A stretch of 64,000 bases of DNA. It comes from Aaosphaeria pasadenensis (taxonomy: Eukaryota; Ascomycota; Dothideomycetes; Pleosporales). This document shows positions 11,075-22,600 of the stretch, in pieces. A program made the translations under genes and the position numbers. The stretch is taken from contig JAKLMB010000013.1 of the NCBI GenBank assembly GCA_022813625.1, forward strand, positions 186,001-250,000. The letters are read 5' to 3'. Position 1 is the first letter of the stretch, and every line of letters starts with the position of its first letter. Below the pieces are notes generated by a model, which searched no databases, had not been told where the DNA came from, and saw nothing but the letters and a program-made list of their open reading frames with translations.

Positions 11075-12278
11075 GGTGTCCAAACCGAATCAGGTTCAGC
11101 TTCGGCGGTGGTGCTGAGAGTGTTGTTTCACTGATAGTAGTGTGAAGCCTCGTTGGTGTATTAATAGAAGAGATGCATTCAATACATCTAAACCAATGAG
11201 ACAGATATCAGGATCTGATAGTGAAAGCTATGAAGCCCACGATGATAGGAAGTAATATCAATCTCAAATAAGCCGCCACGTGAAAAGGCTGCTCCTCTTC
11301 CACTTTAAATCCAAAACTCGAGCCCACCCTCTAAGTCCCTCTACGTCAAACTCTTCTTCGTATCATCTTATGACAACATATTCATTTGCCAAAACCATCC
11401 GCGTACCCGGAAAATATTACGAACGAGACAGTTGAAGTTGGTACACCGTTGCCCTTTTGGGTTAAGATGCTTAGTGGAACTCGAAGTTAGGCACCGAGTT
11501 CGTGGACTTTGCTACCTCGGATCCGATGGGATGTCCGACTCGGCCGCGTTCACGTTTGGACGAGTTTGTCTTTGTAGGAACCGTTCTTAACGTTAGTGGC
11601 TCGTCTTTTAGATGGTGGAGACCATGGTATATTATCGTTGTATGCGCATCGTGTGATGACGTGTGTGGACTGTAGCCTTTTGCGAATCGAGCAGACGGGC
11701 GTCGCGGTACGGATTTAGGTACGCCTACGCACTAATGAACAAAACAATCCACATACTCGGAATATATACTATACATGTTTCGAGACATTTTGTACATTGG
11801 CATTTTCAGATTTGCCTCAAGGTTCGATCTACGATGCTTCTGTTATGCTATCTTTCAAATCAATCAGTCACTCTGCGTTGATGAATAGAAAATCACAATT
11901 ATGTAACTAACAGAAGATCGCAAGTATATGACGGTTATGATTTGCCCAGACTAAGAGACTCGAGAAGGAAAATATCCGGTGCTCAACACAAGATGGTCGA
12001 TGACAAAAAGCAGTCTACACCTGAAAAAAACGACCGGGGACCTCCACAGACATCGCGTTCCTCCGCCGCTTCGTCCGTGTCCTCTCAGGATGCAGCAAAC
12101 TTGATACCGAAATCATAGGAATCCAACAAAGAAACTGACAAGCCCCGTTCTAGCCATGCATGGAACACTGGAATGATGGACGGCGGATAGGAGAAACCAT
12201 GAGCATTAATGTACCACACCGGACAAACACCCACGCCTAGAACTGTGTGTCATCTCCGGACTACGCTCTTCTACTACT
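11075..12278. other. Intergenic between MFS gene and YPT1
   Basis: A 1.2-kb gap with the MFS promoter and the YPT1 3' flank. The only plus-strand frame of note (11663-11881) has no family resemblance and unremarkable codon use. I looked for a 5S rRNA or tRNA around 11400-11560 because of a compact GC-balanced block, but found no matching internal control regions. Confidence 0.5.
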
Positions 12279-13237
12279 CTAGCAGCAGCCTCCACCAGAT
12301 CCGCTCTGTACACCCTGGCCCTGTCCGATAGGCACCGTTGGCTTGTTGTTGACGGTTGTGGTTCCCATGCGCTCCTTGATCTGGCGGGCCATCGTCAAGA
12401 AAGCTTGCTCGACGTTGGTAGCGCTCTTCGCAGAAGTCTCGAGGAACGGAATACCAAGGGAGTCCGCGAACTCCTATAATCCACATAGTCAGCTGGAATG
12501 CCCTTCTCGGGGAACACCCTTATCGTGTTTTTCAACCCACCTTTGCTACCGTGTACTCCACCACCTTCTTGTCTGCCATATCGGATTTGTTGCCGACCAA
12601 AAGCTTGTTAACGCCCTCAGTGGCGTATCTGTCGATCTCCTGAAGCCACTGCTTCACGTTGTTGAATGAGTCCATGTCTGTGACATCGTACACGACGCAG
12701 ATGCCGTGGGCGCCACGGTAGTAGGATGAGGTAATGGTTCGGAATCGCTCTTGACCAGCAGTATCCCACTAAGATAACAGTTAGTCTTGTCGTCGCTGGA
12801 TTCGAAGTGAAAGGGAAGCATACGATCTGTAGTTTGACGGTCTTGCCATCAAGTTCGATGGTTCGGATTTTCTATGGCCAGATTAGTAGGTGGACAGTCG
12901 ACGAGCGGCTGGATGTATCCCTACGAAGTCGACACCGATGGTGGAGATATAACTCTCCGTGTAAGTATCATCCGCAAATCGGAGGAGCAGGCAAGACTTT
13001 CCAACACCAGAGTCACCGATGAGGAGCAGCTTGAAGAGGTAGTCGTATCTATGATAGCGAAGCGGTCAGCGGAAGAGTCGAAAAGGGGGAGCACCGATCC
13101 GGACAGCCACAGGTAGGGCGCAGATATAACTCTAGTGATACTCTAGTTAGCAAAACAACAGCTCGACTACGAGATAGTCCTGCGAGAGCGGTGGCGCTGC
13201 ACGCTGGGCCGGAGGTTACGTACTACTCAGGATTCAT
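12279..13237 (-). CDS. YPT1: Rab GTPase Ypt1/Rab1
   Basis: Ypt1 is the Rab1 GTPase controlling ER-to-Golgi tethering and autophagy. Five coding exons join in perfect phase to 201 residues: 13227-13237 (11 nt only), 12925-13048, 12824-12871, 12541-12768 and 12279-12473. The protein begins [16 protein letters not shown]. All nucleotide-binding motifs are seen: P-loop GDSGVGKS, switch I effector region [16 protein letters not shown], switch [21 protein letters not shown], the base-binding NKSD and ETSAK. It ends GSGGGCC, the double-cysteine geranylgeranylation site. The four introns interrupt the reading frame at residues 4, 45, 61 and 137. The 11-nt first exon is easily missed by gene finders, so database models may be truncated. 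It shares the secretory pathway with SEC22, PMT4 and CHS7 in this window, without physical linkage. Confidence 0.97.
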
Positions 13238-13876
13238 GTTGGCTAAGTTGTCGTTGAAGGAAGGAAGGAAAGTGGCGTCTCAGTCGTAGTCGTTATCGCA
13301 AGCAAATTTCTGAGCATAAAAGAGATCGCAGAGTTGAGGGTATATGTAGAAGGTGGAGGGTGGGCAGTGAGGTTACGAGATGTTGTATCCCAAGAGAGTG
13401 AAAGCCGTCACGGCTGCACGGACCCCTAGGTTGCCGAGACGCCTTAAGACCTCGACATCACGTACGTACAAACAGTACCGCGGCCTAAGAGAGTAGGTCT
13501 AACACCTTGTTTAACACCTGACCTCTGCACTCGAAAAACCCTGTTTATAATATGAATTTCTAGCATGTGCCCATCAGCGAAGATTGTTCACGTGACGTGG
13601 TTTTGCGGTGATTTTGAACTAGCTGCCTTGGAAGATCACGGTGTGTGTGGACATGCTTACAGTCTGTGCGGAACTCAAATTCACACTTGAAACATGTTGC
13701 GGAATGTAGAGAGAAGTTCTTCTATGTTTCCCAGACACTATGGATTTGGATATAATCGCAGACCGTTTCCTCCGTAAATGCAGCATATCTGCATTACCCT
13801 GGCATCATGAAACCCAATACATTATCTATAATACAAGTGAGAAGCCATTACGCTAGTGATTCTGTGAGTCGTCCGT
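13238..13876. promoter_or_regulatory. YPT1 upstream region
   Basis: A 639-bp gap carrying the YPT1 promoter and leader and the 3' flank of the GGC1-type carrier. No coding or RNA feature seen. Confidence 0.5.
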
Positions 13877-15043
13877 CTATAGCAAGTTATTGAAAGCAGG
13901 AATCAATGTCTGTGCTAGCCAGAAGGAGAATACAAGCTTAGGTCCAGTCATGAGAAGTTTGGGAGTAAGACCCTTGAAGAATGAGGAGAATCCCTCGTTA
14001 CGAGCCATCTTGGACAGAATCTTGAAGCCACTCTCAGGGTTCTCGAAGTTCCTGTTCTGAATTCGGGTCTTGATGACATCGAGAGGAGCGGAAACGATGA
14101 GAGATGCACTGGCTCCGGCGATTGAGGCAACGAAGTTCTGGCTCCAAGTAGCGGCATTATAGTCGGAAAGCTTGAAGAAGTACTCCTTAGCGGCAGCAGA
14201 ACCTCCGAAGAGCTACATGTTTCGTCAGTCGTAAACCCTAATGGATCGAAAATTGTGTAAGCATACCGCAAATGAGCCAGGTGCGTTACGTGCGGCAGTC
14301 CATCCCCAGCCACGGTAGAGACCAAAGCCCTCGTCTCCAATGATCTTGAAGAGGCCTCGTCCTCGGAAGGCCTCAGGGTTGGTCTGTCGCTTGATCTTCA
14401 AGACGTCCAGAGGAAGAAGGACAATCTCTCCAATGCCAACAATACTTCCGGCTGTGGCGTGCATGATAGCCTTTCCATTTCCTTTGCCAAATGTGCGATC
14501 GAAGCTGTCACCGTGGTTCTTTGCCAGGTAGTCCCTGACAAAGGGCTGGCCACCGTACTTGTAAACTCGCTGGAGGATCTATGCACTGTTAGCATATGCA
14601 TCGATCGATAGGCTCGAGAGGTCGTACTTTGTATGCTGCAGCATAACCTAAACCAGGGAAAAGCGAGAAGAATCGGCCGCCAACAGAAGCATTCGCCTTG
14701 TCCTTGAAAACGACCGAGTTGAGCTGCGAAGCGGATGTGATCTAGAATCCTGGTCAGCCTTTCTTCCTCGTTCATCCATTGGGGTATATTGAATGCGCAC
14801 CTTGCCATGGTTGCTCATCAGTCGTTTCGCTGTTGTGTCGACTGGGTGGAAGACCATCAATTCCGCAATGCCGGCACATCCTGCATGTGTGAATTTCAAT
14901 CATTGTAGACGGTGCTAGTGAGGCATACCTGCACCAAGAAATCGGGCTGCTGTCGACTCCTTCTTATACTCTTTCGCTGCAGAAGATGGTGCTGCGACTG
15001 CTGCCGCGGCCTTCGCAGCCGCATCTGACACTGAGGGGGACAT
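13877..15043 (-). CDS. GGC1: Mitochondrial GTP/GDP carrier (Ggc1/Yhm1), SLC25 family
   Basis: An inner-membrane carrier exchanging GTP and GDP, linked in yeast to mitochondrial iron and genome maintenance. Five exons (14929-15043, 14801-14880, 14628-14741, 14267-14578, 13877-14212) give 318 residues. The N-terminus is Ala/Ser-rich (MSPSVSDAAAKAAAAV). The three repeats carry the carrier signatures FHPVDTTAKRLMSNHGK, LPLDVLKIKRQTNPE and APLDVIKTRIQNRNFENPE. Other Ggc1-diagnostic stretches are LFPGLGYAAAYKILQRVYKY, RGWGWTAARNAPGSF and KGLTPKLLMTGPKLVFSF. These match yeast Ggc1 far better than other SLC25 members. Introns are 50-86 bp with canonical ends; the first splits a glycine codon. The stop codon is TAG at 13877. 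Confidence 0.96.
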
Positions 15044-15599
15044 AGCGCAGTAAAATAAGGCAGGTACAGATTAAAGAGTGAACCGGAAGAGAATGAGGGA
15101 AAGACTTCGAGGTGCAGGACGAGGAAGATAGCAATGGAAGTGATGCTGCAAAACTTGTTGACTCGGAAAAGCTGGGGATAATTGGGAATCCAATTGTTTT
15201 TTTCGACGGTATCGGCGCATGATTGCATGAATTGCACGCTAGCCTCTTTAGGCGTAGAAATCGATTGTTCCATTGCCTAGGATAAACTACTACAGGCCAA
15301 CGATAGCTGCTCGCCTACGACCAACGCCTGGTACGATGTCTATTGACTCCATTCTAGTCTGCCCACTTATCTGTTGAGTCAAATATGTACCAAATTTGAT
15401 AACATGTCGAGTCTTCCACACGTATTTCGACACTTCAAAGAGCATCCTGACCTTGAGGAGTCCACCTCACTCTCAATCAAATCGCCAATCACGCCCATGC
15501 AGGGACGTCACAGTTCACACTATACCATCTTGAATAAATTGGAGGAGAAGTATAAAATGCCAGGTATTATTTGCCAATGCTCTATGTCACAATTCACGC
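15044..15599. other. Intergenic between GGC1 and the epimerase gene
   Basis: A 556-bp gap with the GGC1 promoter and the 3' flank of the upstream epimerase gene. No gene supported. Confidence 0.5.
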
Positions 15600-16517
15600 T
15601 CAATCAGCCTTGTAATACTGGCGCCAGTTGTGTTCTTCTCTGAAGCCTAACACCTCTCGAATCTTACGGTTGCTCAATGGTGCCTCCCATTCCTCCAAAT
15701 CTCTCGTGATGGGTGTATTGGGGCACCACTGTTCCAAGAATTGACGTGTCGGAAATGTAGCAGTGATGGTATCATTGGTCGCGTTGAATATCTGGAACCC
15801 CAATCCATCCTTCTGTACGCACAAATCGCAAATCTGTCCAAGGTCTCTGGCATCAATGTACGACCATGCGTTCCGCTTTCGACAGCGTGGATCACTGATA
15901 TACTTGGGAAAGTCCCGCTCATACTCGTGTGGCTCAACGACATTGCCAATCCGCAGGGCGTAGATGTCTGTATCGAATCGTCTCGCAAACCCCCTGGCGA
16001 CTCGTTCACCGCACAGCTTTGAAATGGCGTATGTATCCATAGGGTTAACATCTGCGTCTTCGTCCAGTGGAAATGCGTTATAGTCGAGATCTCCTTGTCC
16101 AAAGCACACCTCGTAAGTTGTCTCACTAGAGGCAATGATTATTTTGCGGACACCAAGCTTGCACGCAGCCTCTATGACATTGTAGGTTGAAGTGACATTT
16201 CCCTTGAAGCATTCATTGTCCGGTACAAGCATATTGCGGGCATATGCTGCAAAGTGGATGACTGCATCTGGTGGCCCTGGTACATGGGGGCCTTCATACC
16301 CAGAAAAGTTGAAATGGGTAGTCAATGCATTGAAAACTTGACCGCTATCGGTGAGATCGGTCTTAAGCGTGAAGATGTTTGCATCAGGGTCTGGAAAGTC
16401 GATGAGATCGAGATTGAGCACTTTATATCCTCGCTGGATCAAGGCGGGTAGGACATGCCTTCCTGCTTTGCCTGATCCACCAGTGAACACGACCCTCTTT
16501 CCGGTAGATGAGGACAT
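15600..16517 (-). CDS. NAD-dependent epimerase/dehydratase (extended SDR)
   Basis: A single-exon, 305-residue extended short-chain dehydrogenase/reductase. The N-terminal Rossmann motif is VVFTGGSGKAGRHV (TGGxGxxG). An acidic residue follows beta-2 (LNLDLIDFPD), which favours NAD over NADP. VIHFAAYARN is the NAD-binding strand 4 motif, and the active-site pair is YAISK (YxxxK). The serine/threonine position of the triad is probably in IIIASSETTYE. Substrate-domain segments RIGNVVEPHEYERDF and WSYIDARDLGQI are typical of nucleotide-sugar epimerase-like proteins. The substrate is not determinable; sugar nucleotide or uronate are both possible. The ATG at 16517 is the first in frame and leaves only eight residues before the Rossmann strand. 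Confidence 0.92.
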   Translation of the reverse strand: MSSSTGKRVVFTGGSGKAGRHVLPALIQRGYKVLNLDLIDFPDPDANIFTLKTDLTDSGQVFNALTTHFNFSGYEGPHVPGPPDAVIHFAAYARNMLVPDNECFKGNVTSTYNVIEAACKLGVRKIIIASSETTYEVCFGQGDLDYNAFPLDEDADVNPMDTYAISKLCGERVARGFARRFDTDIYALRIGNVVEPHEYERDFPKYISDPRCRKRNAWSYIDARDLGQICDLCVQKDGLGFQIFNATNDTITATFPTRQFLEQWCPNTPITRDLEEWEAPLSNRKIREVLGFREEHNWRQYYKAD

Positions 16518-16891
16518 GATGAGAATGGAGAATGGAGCGAGTATTCCAAAATAGCTGCGAAAAGGAATTGAATGTAAAACTGTTCACACACACAATGTTT
16601 AAGTTTGATATGATCACCACAACTGATTGATGATTTCCATCGTTACTTGTAGTCTACGGGGTGGGGTGGTGAGAGTAAGTAATGGCCGCGTCCCATTGGC
16701 TGCAACCATCCAGCGAATGCCCATCTAGCTCCCCACGTCATTACTCCGGCTCTCTATCGATTCTGCAAACCCCATGCCTCGGAAGCAACTTTTTTCTACT
16801 CTACATACCTATGTTGACCACACCATCACAATAATTGTCTAACAAGTATCCTACGCTACTCACTACTACGTATGGTCGCCGGCCCGTACAG
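16518..16891. promoter_or_regulatory. Divergent promoter, epimerase / mitochondrial-type protein
   Basis: A 374-bp space between divergently transcribed genes. It includes CCCATTGGCTGC near 16695, an inverted or forward CCAAT-type box (ATTGG) placed between the two starts. No coding feature. Confidence 0.5.
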
Positions 16892-17824
16892 ATGACCGCC
16901 GGTCTGATGCGGAGGTTATTCTCGTCGTCTACTCGCGCGCAGCTTTCTTCGCGACTTGTATCGAACCACCTTACCGCACCTCGACTGCTAGGATTGAAGC
17001 AATACCAAAGAACACTCAGTAACATCCGGCCGCGTGAGGCTTCGGTTTCCAAGACATGGTTCACCAGTACTACCGTACCACTGTGCTCCTCAAACTCGGA
17101 TATACGGCCACCGGATGAGCGGACGCTGAAGCTGGGTCGAAGTACGAATCAATACAACCCTTGCGCCATGAGGCCATGCTGACGGTCAATAGCAATTCGT
17201 ATGCTTCATGAGCGCCTTCCCGAATTGTTAATGTCGCCTCTGCCACAAGATATTCTCTCTCCGCACATCACTCTTCATCTTTTCCCGTCGACTCATCCCC
17301 ACCTACCGACCGTGAGAGGCAAACTTGCATATACAGCAGCATTATGGACAGCACCTGTAGCTTGGGGTCGAGTCCCTGTGCTAGGGAATGTGAAGTTGGC
17401 AATACTGTCCGAGCGCATGGTTAAAAATGGAGGGTCATGCTCACCAACACATCTCCGGCATGAAAAATTAATTGTTAAATGGAAGACCTGTGGCAAGTCA
17501 GATACAGCGAACAAGTCGGTCAGTGGAGCATCAGGAAAGGTTTCCAGCTCGTCATCGGTATCTGGCAGCCACGACGAGGAGTTCACTGGTATCTTTGTAT
17601 TCGAGTTCGATGAAGAAGGAAGGATCATCAATCACACCATCGAACGTGCCGAAGAGAATGGCAACTGGGACAAAACGGCCAAAGTCATCAGTGTGACTGA
17701 TTGGCTACTTGGGCGGGCATGGGGAAAGAGAGGCGAAGAAGCAGTCCCTAGTCTAGCTTTCGTTCGGAGTGACTGTGATCGGAGGCCAAATCGCAATGAT
17801 TCCGGCAGAGGAAGGCATTCATAG
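16892..17824 (+). CDS. Conserved fungal protein with likely mitochondrial presequence
   Basis: Two exons (16892-17141 and 17193-17824; 51-bp intron GTACGA...CAATAG) encode 293 residues. The frame is open upstream to a TTG at 16835, but the first ATG is at 16892 and begins MTAGLMRRLFSSSTRAQLSSR, Arg/Ser-rich without acidic residues, which looks like a mitochondrial targeting peptide. The join restores LKLGRTIRMLHERLPELL. The core contains LSPHITLHLFPSTHPHLP, a Trp/Ala stretch TAALWTAPVAWGRVPV, and a late strand-like region GIFVFEFDEEGRIINHTIE. The last part, with a strand/turn pattern ending in EGRIINHTI, is reminiscent of NTF2-like folds, but that is weak inference. A Ser-rich insert (GASGKVSSSSSVSGS) sits at about residues 190-205. 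I do not recognise a named family. Confidence 0.8.
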
Positions 17825-19666
17825 ACCGCAAAGGTCATGTCAACCAAAGGTTGGGTTCAATATCGGACCAATACCCTTGGCAACCTGGTCATGCATATCA
17901 CAATAGCCATTGTAGCGGCGGTCGACAGTTTTCCACGGCCTCATTCCCAGTTAGCTATGTAAGTTCATGATAGGCGCAAAATGTAGGGCACAATGGGTTA
18001 CGGCTGCTTTTTCTTGTATTGTATTACTACCACTAACTCCTACACTCTGTAAACAATAAACATCTTTCCTCTCGGCTTCTAGCTGAATGTAAGTCAGCGT
18101 CAGGAGTGTCAATAGCAGATTCGAAAGAGGCTGGAAGTCAAGGACAACTATCGACTTCAACTGCACATAATATACGACGGCAGTCCACTCTTTGACTATA
18201 ATATTGAGTCCTTTCTAACCAATGACCAACGAGCATCTTAGAAATTCATCTGCTCTGGCAATTGGACGCAAAGTGGGTACCCCCCAGTTTTCTGTTCTAA
18301 CAACTTCGTTGCGTGGTCTCCCCTGTTCCCACCCATTGCAAGATTGAACCTCTGGTGACCTCGCCACCCCCTTTGCTACTCAAACACATTGTTTCAGGGA
18401 GGCATATCTTAGCTGTATGCGGTGCTTGTATTGGGTCTAGCCAGAAAAACAAGCCAGGGTTGCACATAAGAATTAGAAACCAAGTCGTCGGCTAACAGAC
18501 CATCAAAGCACCCTTCGACTTCAGGTTTCTTTGATCGCTATCGTGATTCAAGTCTCGCCGTTGAAGACTGTATAAGATTCACTATGGGCGGAACAGCGTC
18601 TAGGGAGTTGTTCTGATCACAGTGACCAATTGGTGTCCCAAAGTGGAGTTTCTGCTATGTTGTGATAGTAGTTGCCAATGATGATATGAACCTTAACGTG
18701 GCATGCCTCAACTTTGGAGGAACGCGGAAGTGCTGCCAGACTATGAAACTTTGTTGTAGTCAAGGAACAGCGTTTAATGTCATAGAGTAAGTCGCAAGGA
18801 GTTTATACAGCAGTGGCATCCTATAACTCTCATTTGTGTCATTAGACTTGATCGACTCTCAGTACGTTCCGCAAACGCTCAGTAGCAATGGGGCTGTCTC
18901 GGCAGCTTGGGGTTGAAGCATTCTATTGGTGCCCTCTTGACAGCTCAATGCAGATATAAATCTGTCTTTGCCATTCGTCGTCTGTCTTACTCGTGAGTGT
19001 CTGCGCATGACCTCTGAATTTCCGACCTTCAATTGCACAATTGGATGACAAGTCCTCGTATAGGACTTCAATAATTCCTCGTAGCTAGCATTTACATATT
19101 ACGTCAATATCCGGCGAGCTAGTAGTTGTATTGGAGAAGCCACGAGAGTCTACCTTTCGTATCACTAATCAGAAGTCTGATTACAATCTCATAAAACTTA
19201 GCAAAAGAGTCAAGTGTGGTGCATGAGGGGATAGTTATTGAGGTTGGCTACATGGGCAGATAGTAGAGATGATTAAGAGGAAGCGAGCGAGCAGCGACTG
19301 TCCACGTCCTCGTCGTTGGTTCGTCCAATCCAAGGTCGGATCGCCTGCAGCTCCTTGATGGCCCGAGCACCAGCTAGACAACTACAACGTCGAAGCACTC
19401 ACTTCGTCCTTGTTGTCGTCTCCATCTCCCCAAACTCACTCTTTAATCTTCATCTCGCCCGTTGCTCGTTGAACTGCGGAGGCGGTCCTCATTGTCTCTG
19501 AGTCGTGCTGCACCTTCCGGTCCACTACCAGCCCCCCGTGTTTTCTCTTTTGGGCGCCTTGCGTATCCCCAGCTTCCCCGCCTCATTACACAGCAGCCTG
19601 GAGCTTCAGCCTCTGTGCATGCACTTCTTCTCATCCTCGAGCTCCGCTGCTTGACGATTTGAAACC
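17825..19666. other. Long intergenic region upstream of EDE1
   Basis: About 1.8 kb without a supportable gene. Small frames on both strands have no motif, and no exon chain could be built. The last 350 bp (about 19300-19660) are CT-rich on the plus strand and look like the EDE1 promoter or leader. Confidence 0.5.
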
Positions 19667-22600
19667 ATGGCTGACCTCACGGGCGGCGCGGAACTAAGTA
19701 TATTGCGCTTCCCCCGTACGCGCAAAGCAGCAGCTAATGTGTGTCGCAGATCACCCCATTCTCAACCTCACCCCCGAAGAGAAGCGCGCATTCCAATACC
19801 TCTTCCAGCAGGCAGATACTGAAAAGCTGGGTGTCGTCACTGGCGAAGTCGCTGTCAAGTTCTTCGAGCGAACCAAATTGCAACCTGCGATCTTGGGCGA
19901 GATATGGCAGATTGCTGATACGGAGAACCGCGGTCTCTTGACCTCCTCTGGTTTCTGCCAGGTCCTGCGCTTGATCGGCCACTATCAAGCTGGACGAGAT
20001 CCATCAGCTGAATTAGCTTTCAGGCGTGAGTCGATTCTTAATCCATAGGCGCTCAGTGACTAAACAAGGCCAGCTGGTCCGCTACCGAAATTCGAAGGCC
20101 TCACCATTCCTACCGGCCCAGCACCAGTACAGACCCATATTCCACCGCCGCCTGGAACCCTACAACCTCAGATCAGCGGCAGCGGGCCCATACGAGTACC
20201 TCAACTTACTCCAGCAAAAGCTGCAGAGTATGCAAGCCTTTTCGAGAAATCAGGCGCGCAGAACGGTATCTTGTCAGGTAATGCCAATTAGCTAGTCTCC
20301 TTTTAGGGTTAATCGCTGACGATTGTCCATAGGCGAAAATGCTAAACAGATCTTTGAGAAGGCAAGGCTACCCAACGAAACTCTGGGCCGGATTTGGAAT
20401 CTGGCGGATACAGAGCAGCGTGGAGCCCTCGGTGTGACACAATTTACCATCGCTATGCATCTCTTGGCCTCCTGTAGGACTGGAGCGATGAAAACCCTTC
20501 CGACCACATTGCCCCCAGGGTTGTTTGAGGCTGCATCCCGCAGAGCTCCAATTGCTCCAGCTGGCCGCCGACCCGAAGATCCAATCCCTCGTCAATTCAG
20601 TGGCACCAGACTCCAGAGCAGTAGCCCACTCTCCCATAGTCAATATGGCACGCCTCCCACGCAATCAGCCCAGGCAACTGGGAATGATTGGTTGATTAGT
20701 GCACAAGAGAAGGATTCCTACGACAATCTCTTCAGCAAAGTGGATACATATGGCCGCGGGTTTATCACTGGTGAACAAGCGGTATCATTCTTCAGCGACT
20801 CTGGGCTCGCCGAGGATGTTCTTGCGGGTATCTGGGATCTCGCAGACATCAACTCTGAAGGCCAATTGAGCAGGGACGAGTTCGCAGTGGCCATGTATCT
20901 GATAAGACAGCAGCGTAACCCAGGAAAACAGCTCCCGACTACGTTGCCACCCAACTTGGTGCCACCTTCCATGAGGAACCAAGTGCGGTCACAACCAGCT
21001 AGGCCAACCCAGGACTCCCATATTCCCGCCTTCGCACCACCACAGCAGCCAAAGTCAGCTGCGGATGATCTTTTTGGACTTGGCGATGCATTCTCGGATC
21101 CTGTTCCCCCACCAGCAGCTCCCGCGCAAGTCCAACAGTCCACTGGCGGATCCGCGCCTTTCAGCAAACCATTCGACTCGGACCCATTCGCAAGCAAGGC
21201 AGCGTCGCCAACCTCTCCTCACCCATTCGCTCCTGCTCCACGCAATCCAGCGTCGACATTCAAGCCTTTCATGCCGAGCTCTTCATTCGGTCAAACCCTT
21301 ACGACGCAGTCCACTGGTCAATCTGCATCATCGGCGACGCAACCTAAGCCCAATCAGCCATCACCCATGGATGATCTCCTGGGTGAAAGTGATCCAGATA
21401 TCAACAAGAAGTTAACTCAGGACCAGACGGAGCTGGCAAACATGTCCAATCAGATGAGCACACTGCGGACGCAGATGCATGAAGTGCAGAACAAGAAGGT
21501 CACAACCGAGCATGATCTCAATAGTGTTAACAATCAGAAGCGGGACCTAGAATTGCGCCTTTCCCAGTTCAAGACTCAGTACGAACAGGAAGCTAAGAAC
21601 GTAAAACTATTGGAGGATCAGCTTGCCACTTCCAAGAATGAGACTCGAAAACTACAGCAAGATCTGAGCGTCATCGAGGCGCAATACCAGGAACTTCAAG
21701 GCCAATACCGCCAAGTTGGTTCTGCGCTCGAGACGGACCAACGCGAAAATGCCAATCTCAAAGAGCAGATCCGGGTTCTTAACGCTGAGATTGCACAGCT
21801 CCGCCCACAACTCGACAAGATGCGCACCGACGCGCGCCAGCAGAAGGGTCTTGTCGCCATCAACAAGAAGCAGTTGGCAACTAACGAGAATGAACGGGAG
21901 AAGATCTCGAATGAGATCAGCGACCTCGCCAAAGCATCCGAGGAAGCACTTCGCAACCCTACAACCCAAACCCCTAGTGTAGCCAGCCCTGCGACTTCTA
22001 CGGCTAGTCACAACACCAACCCATTCTTCAGGAGGTCGCCTCAACCGTCTACAGACAACACCATGACTCCTTCGGGATTTTCGCAAGGCACGCACAAGGA
22101 CTTTGATAGCGTATTCGGGAACACCTTTGCCTCGCCTCAGAGCACCGTCCCTCCCACGTCGTTCAGATCTGATAGCCACAGTCAGGTTCCGACCTTCTCT
22201 GCTCCGTCTGGTCAATCTGTTCGCTCGTCAGAGGGTCCAGATGTTCCGACGCCTTCAACGTCGCCTCCTTTATCCACTACCTATCAGGATTCTCCTCGGG
22301 CTGGTGAGCCTCCAGCACCTCCAGAGTCACGCCAATTCGCATCTAGCTTCCTTCCCTTGAGAGACACAGTACCACGGTCCGATTCCTTCAGTTCATCCGT
22401 CAAGGTGTCTGCCCCTGCAAGTAGGTACGGTGGTCCAGGCAACGAGACGCCTACCATTACCAAGGCCTCGCCAGCAGGGACTCCGGTCCCTGAGAAGCCT
22501 AGCGTTGAACGATCCAGCACCTCGAAGACTGAGACCGATGCTTTTGGGCCTTCACTCTTCGACCGAAATACAACTGCGTCACCAGTTGCTAGCGTCACGA

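Noticed and set aside
11400..11560. Possible 5S rRNA
   Set aside because: A compact block with GGCACCGAGTTC-like text, but none of the 5S internal control sequences match.
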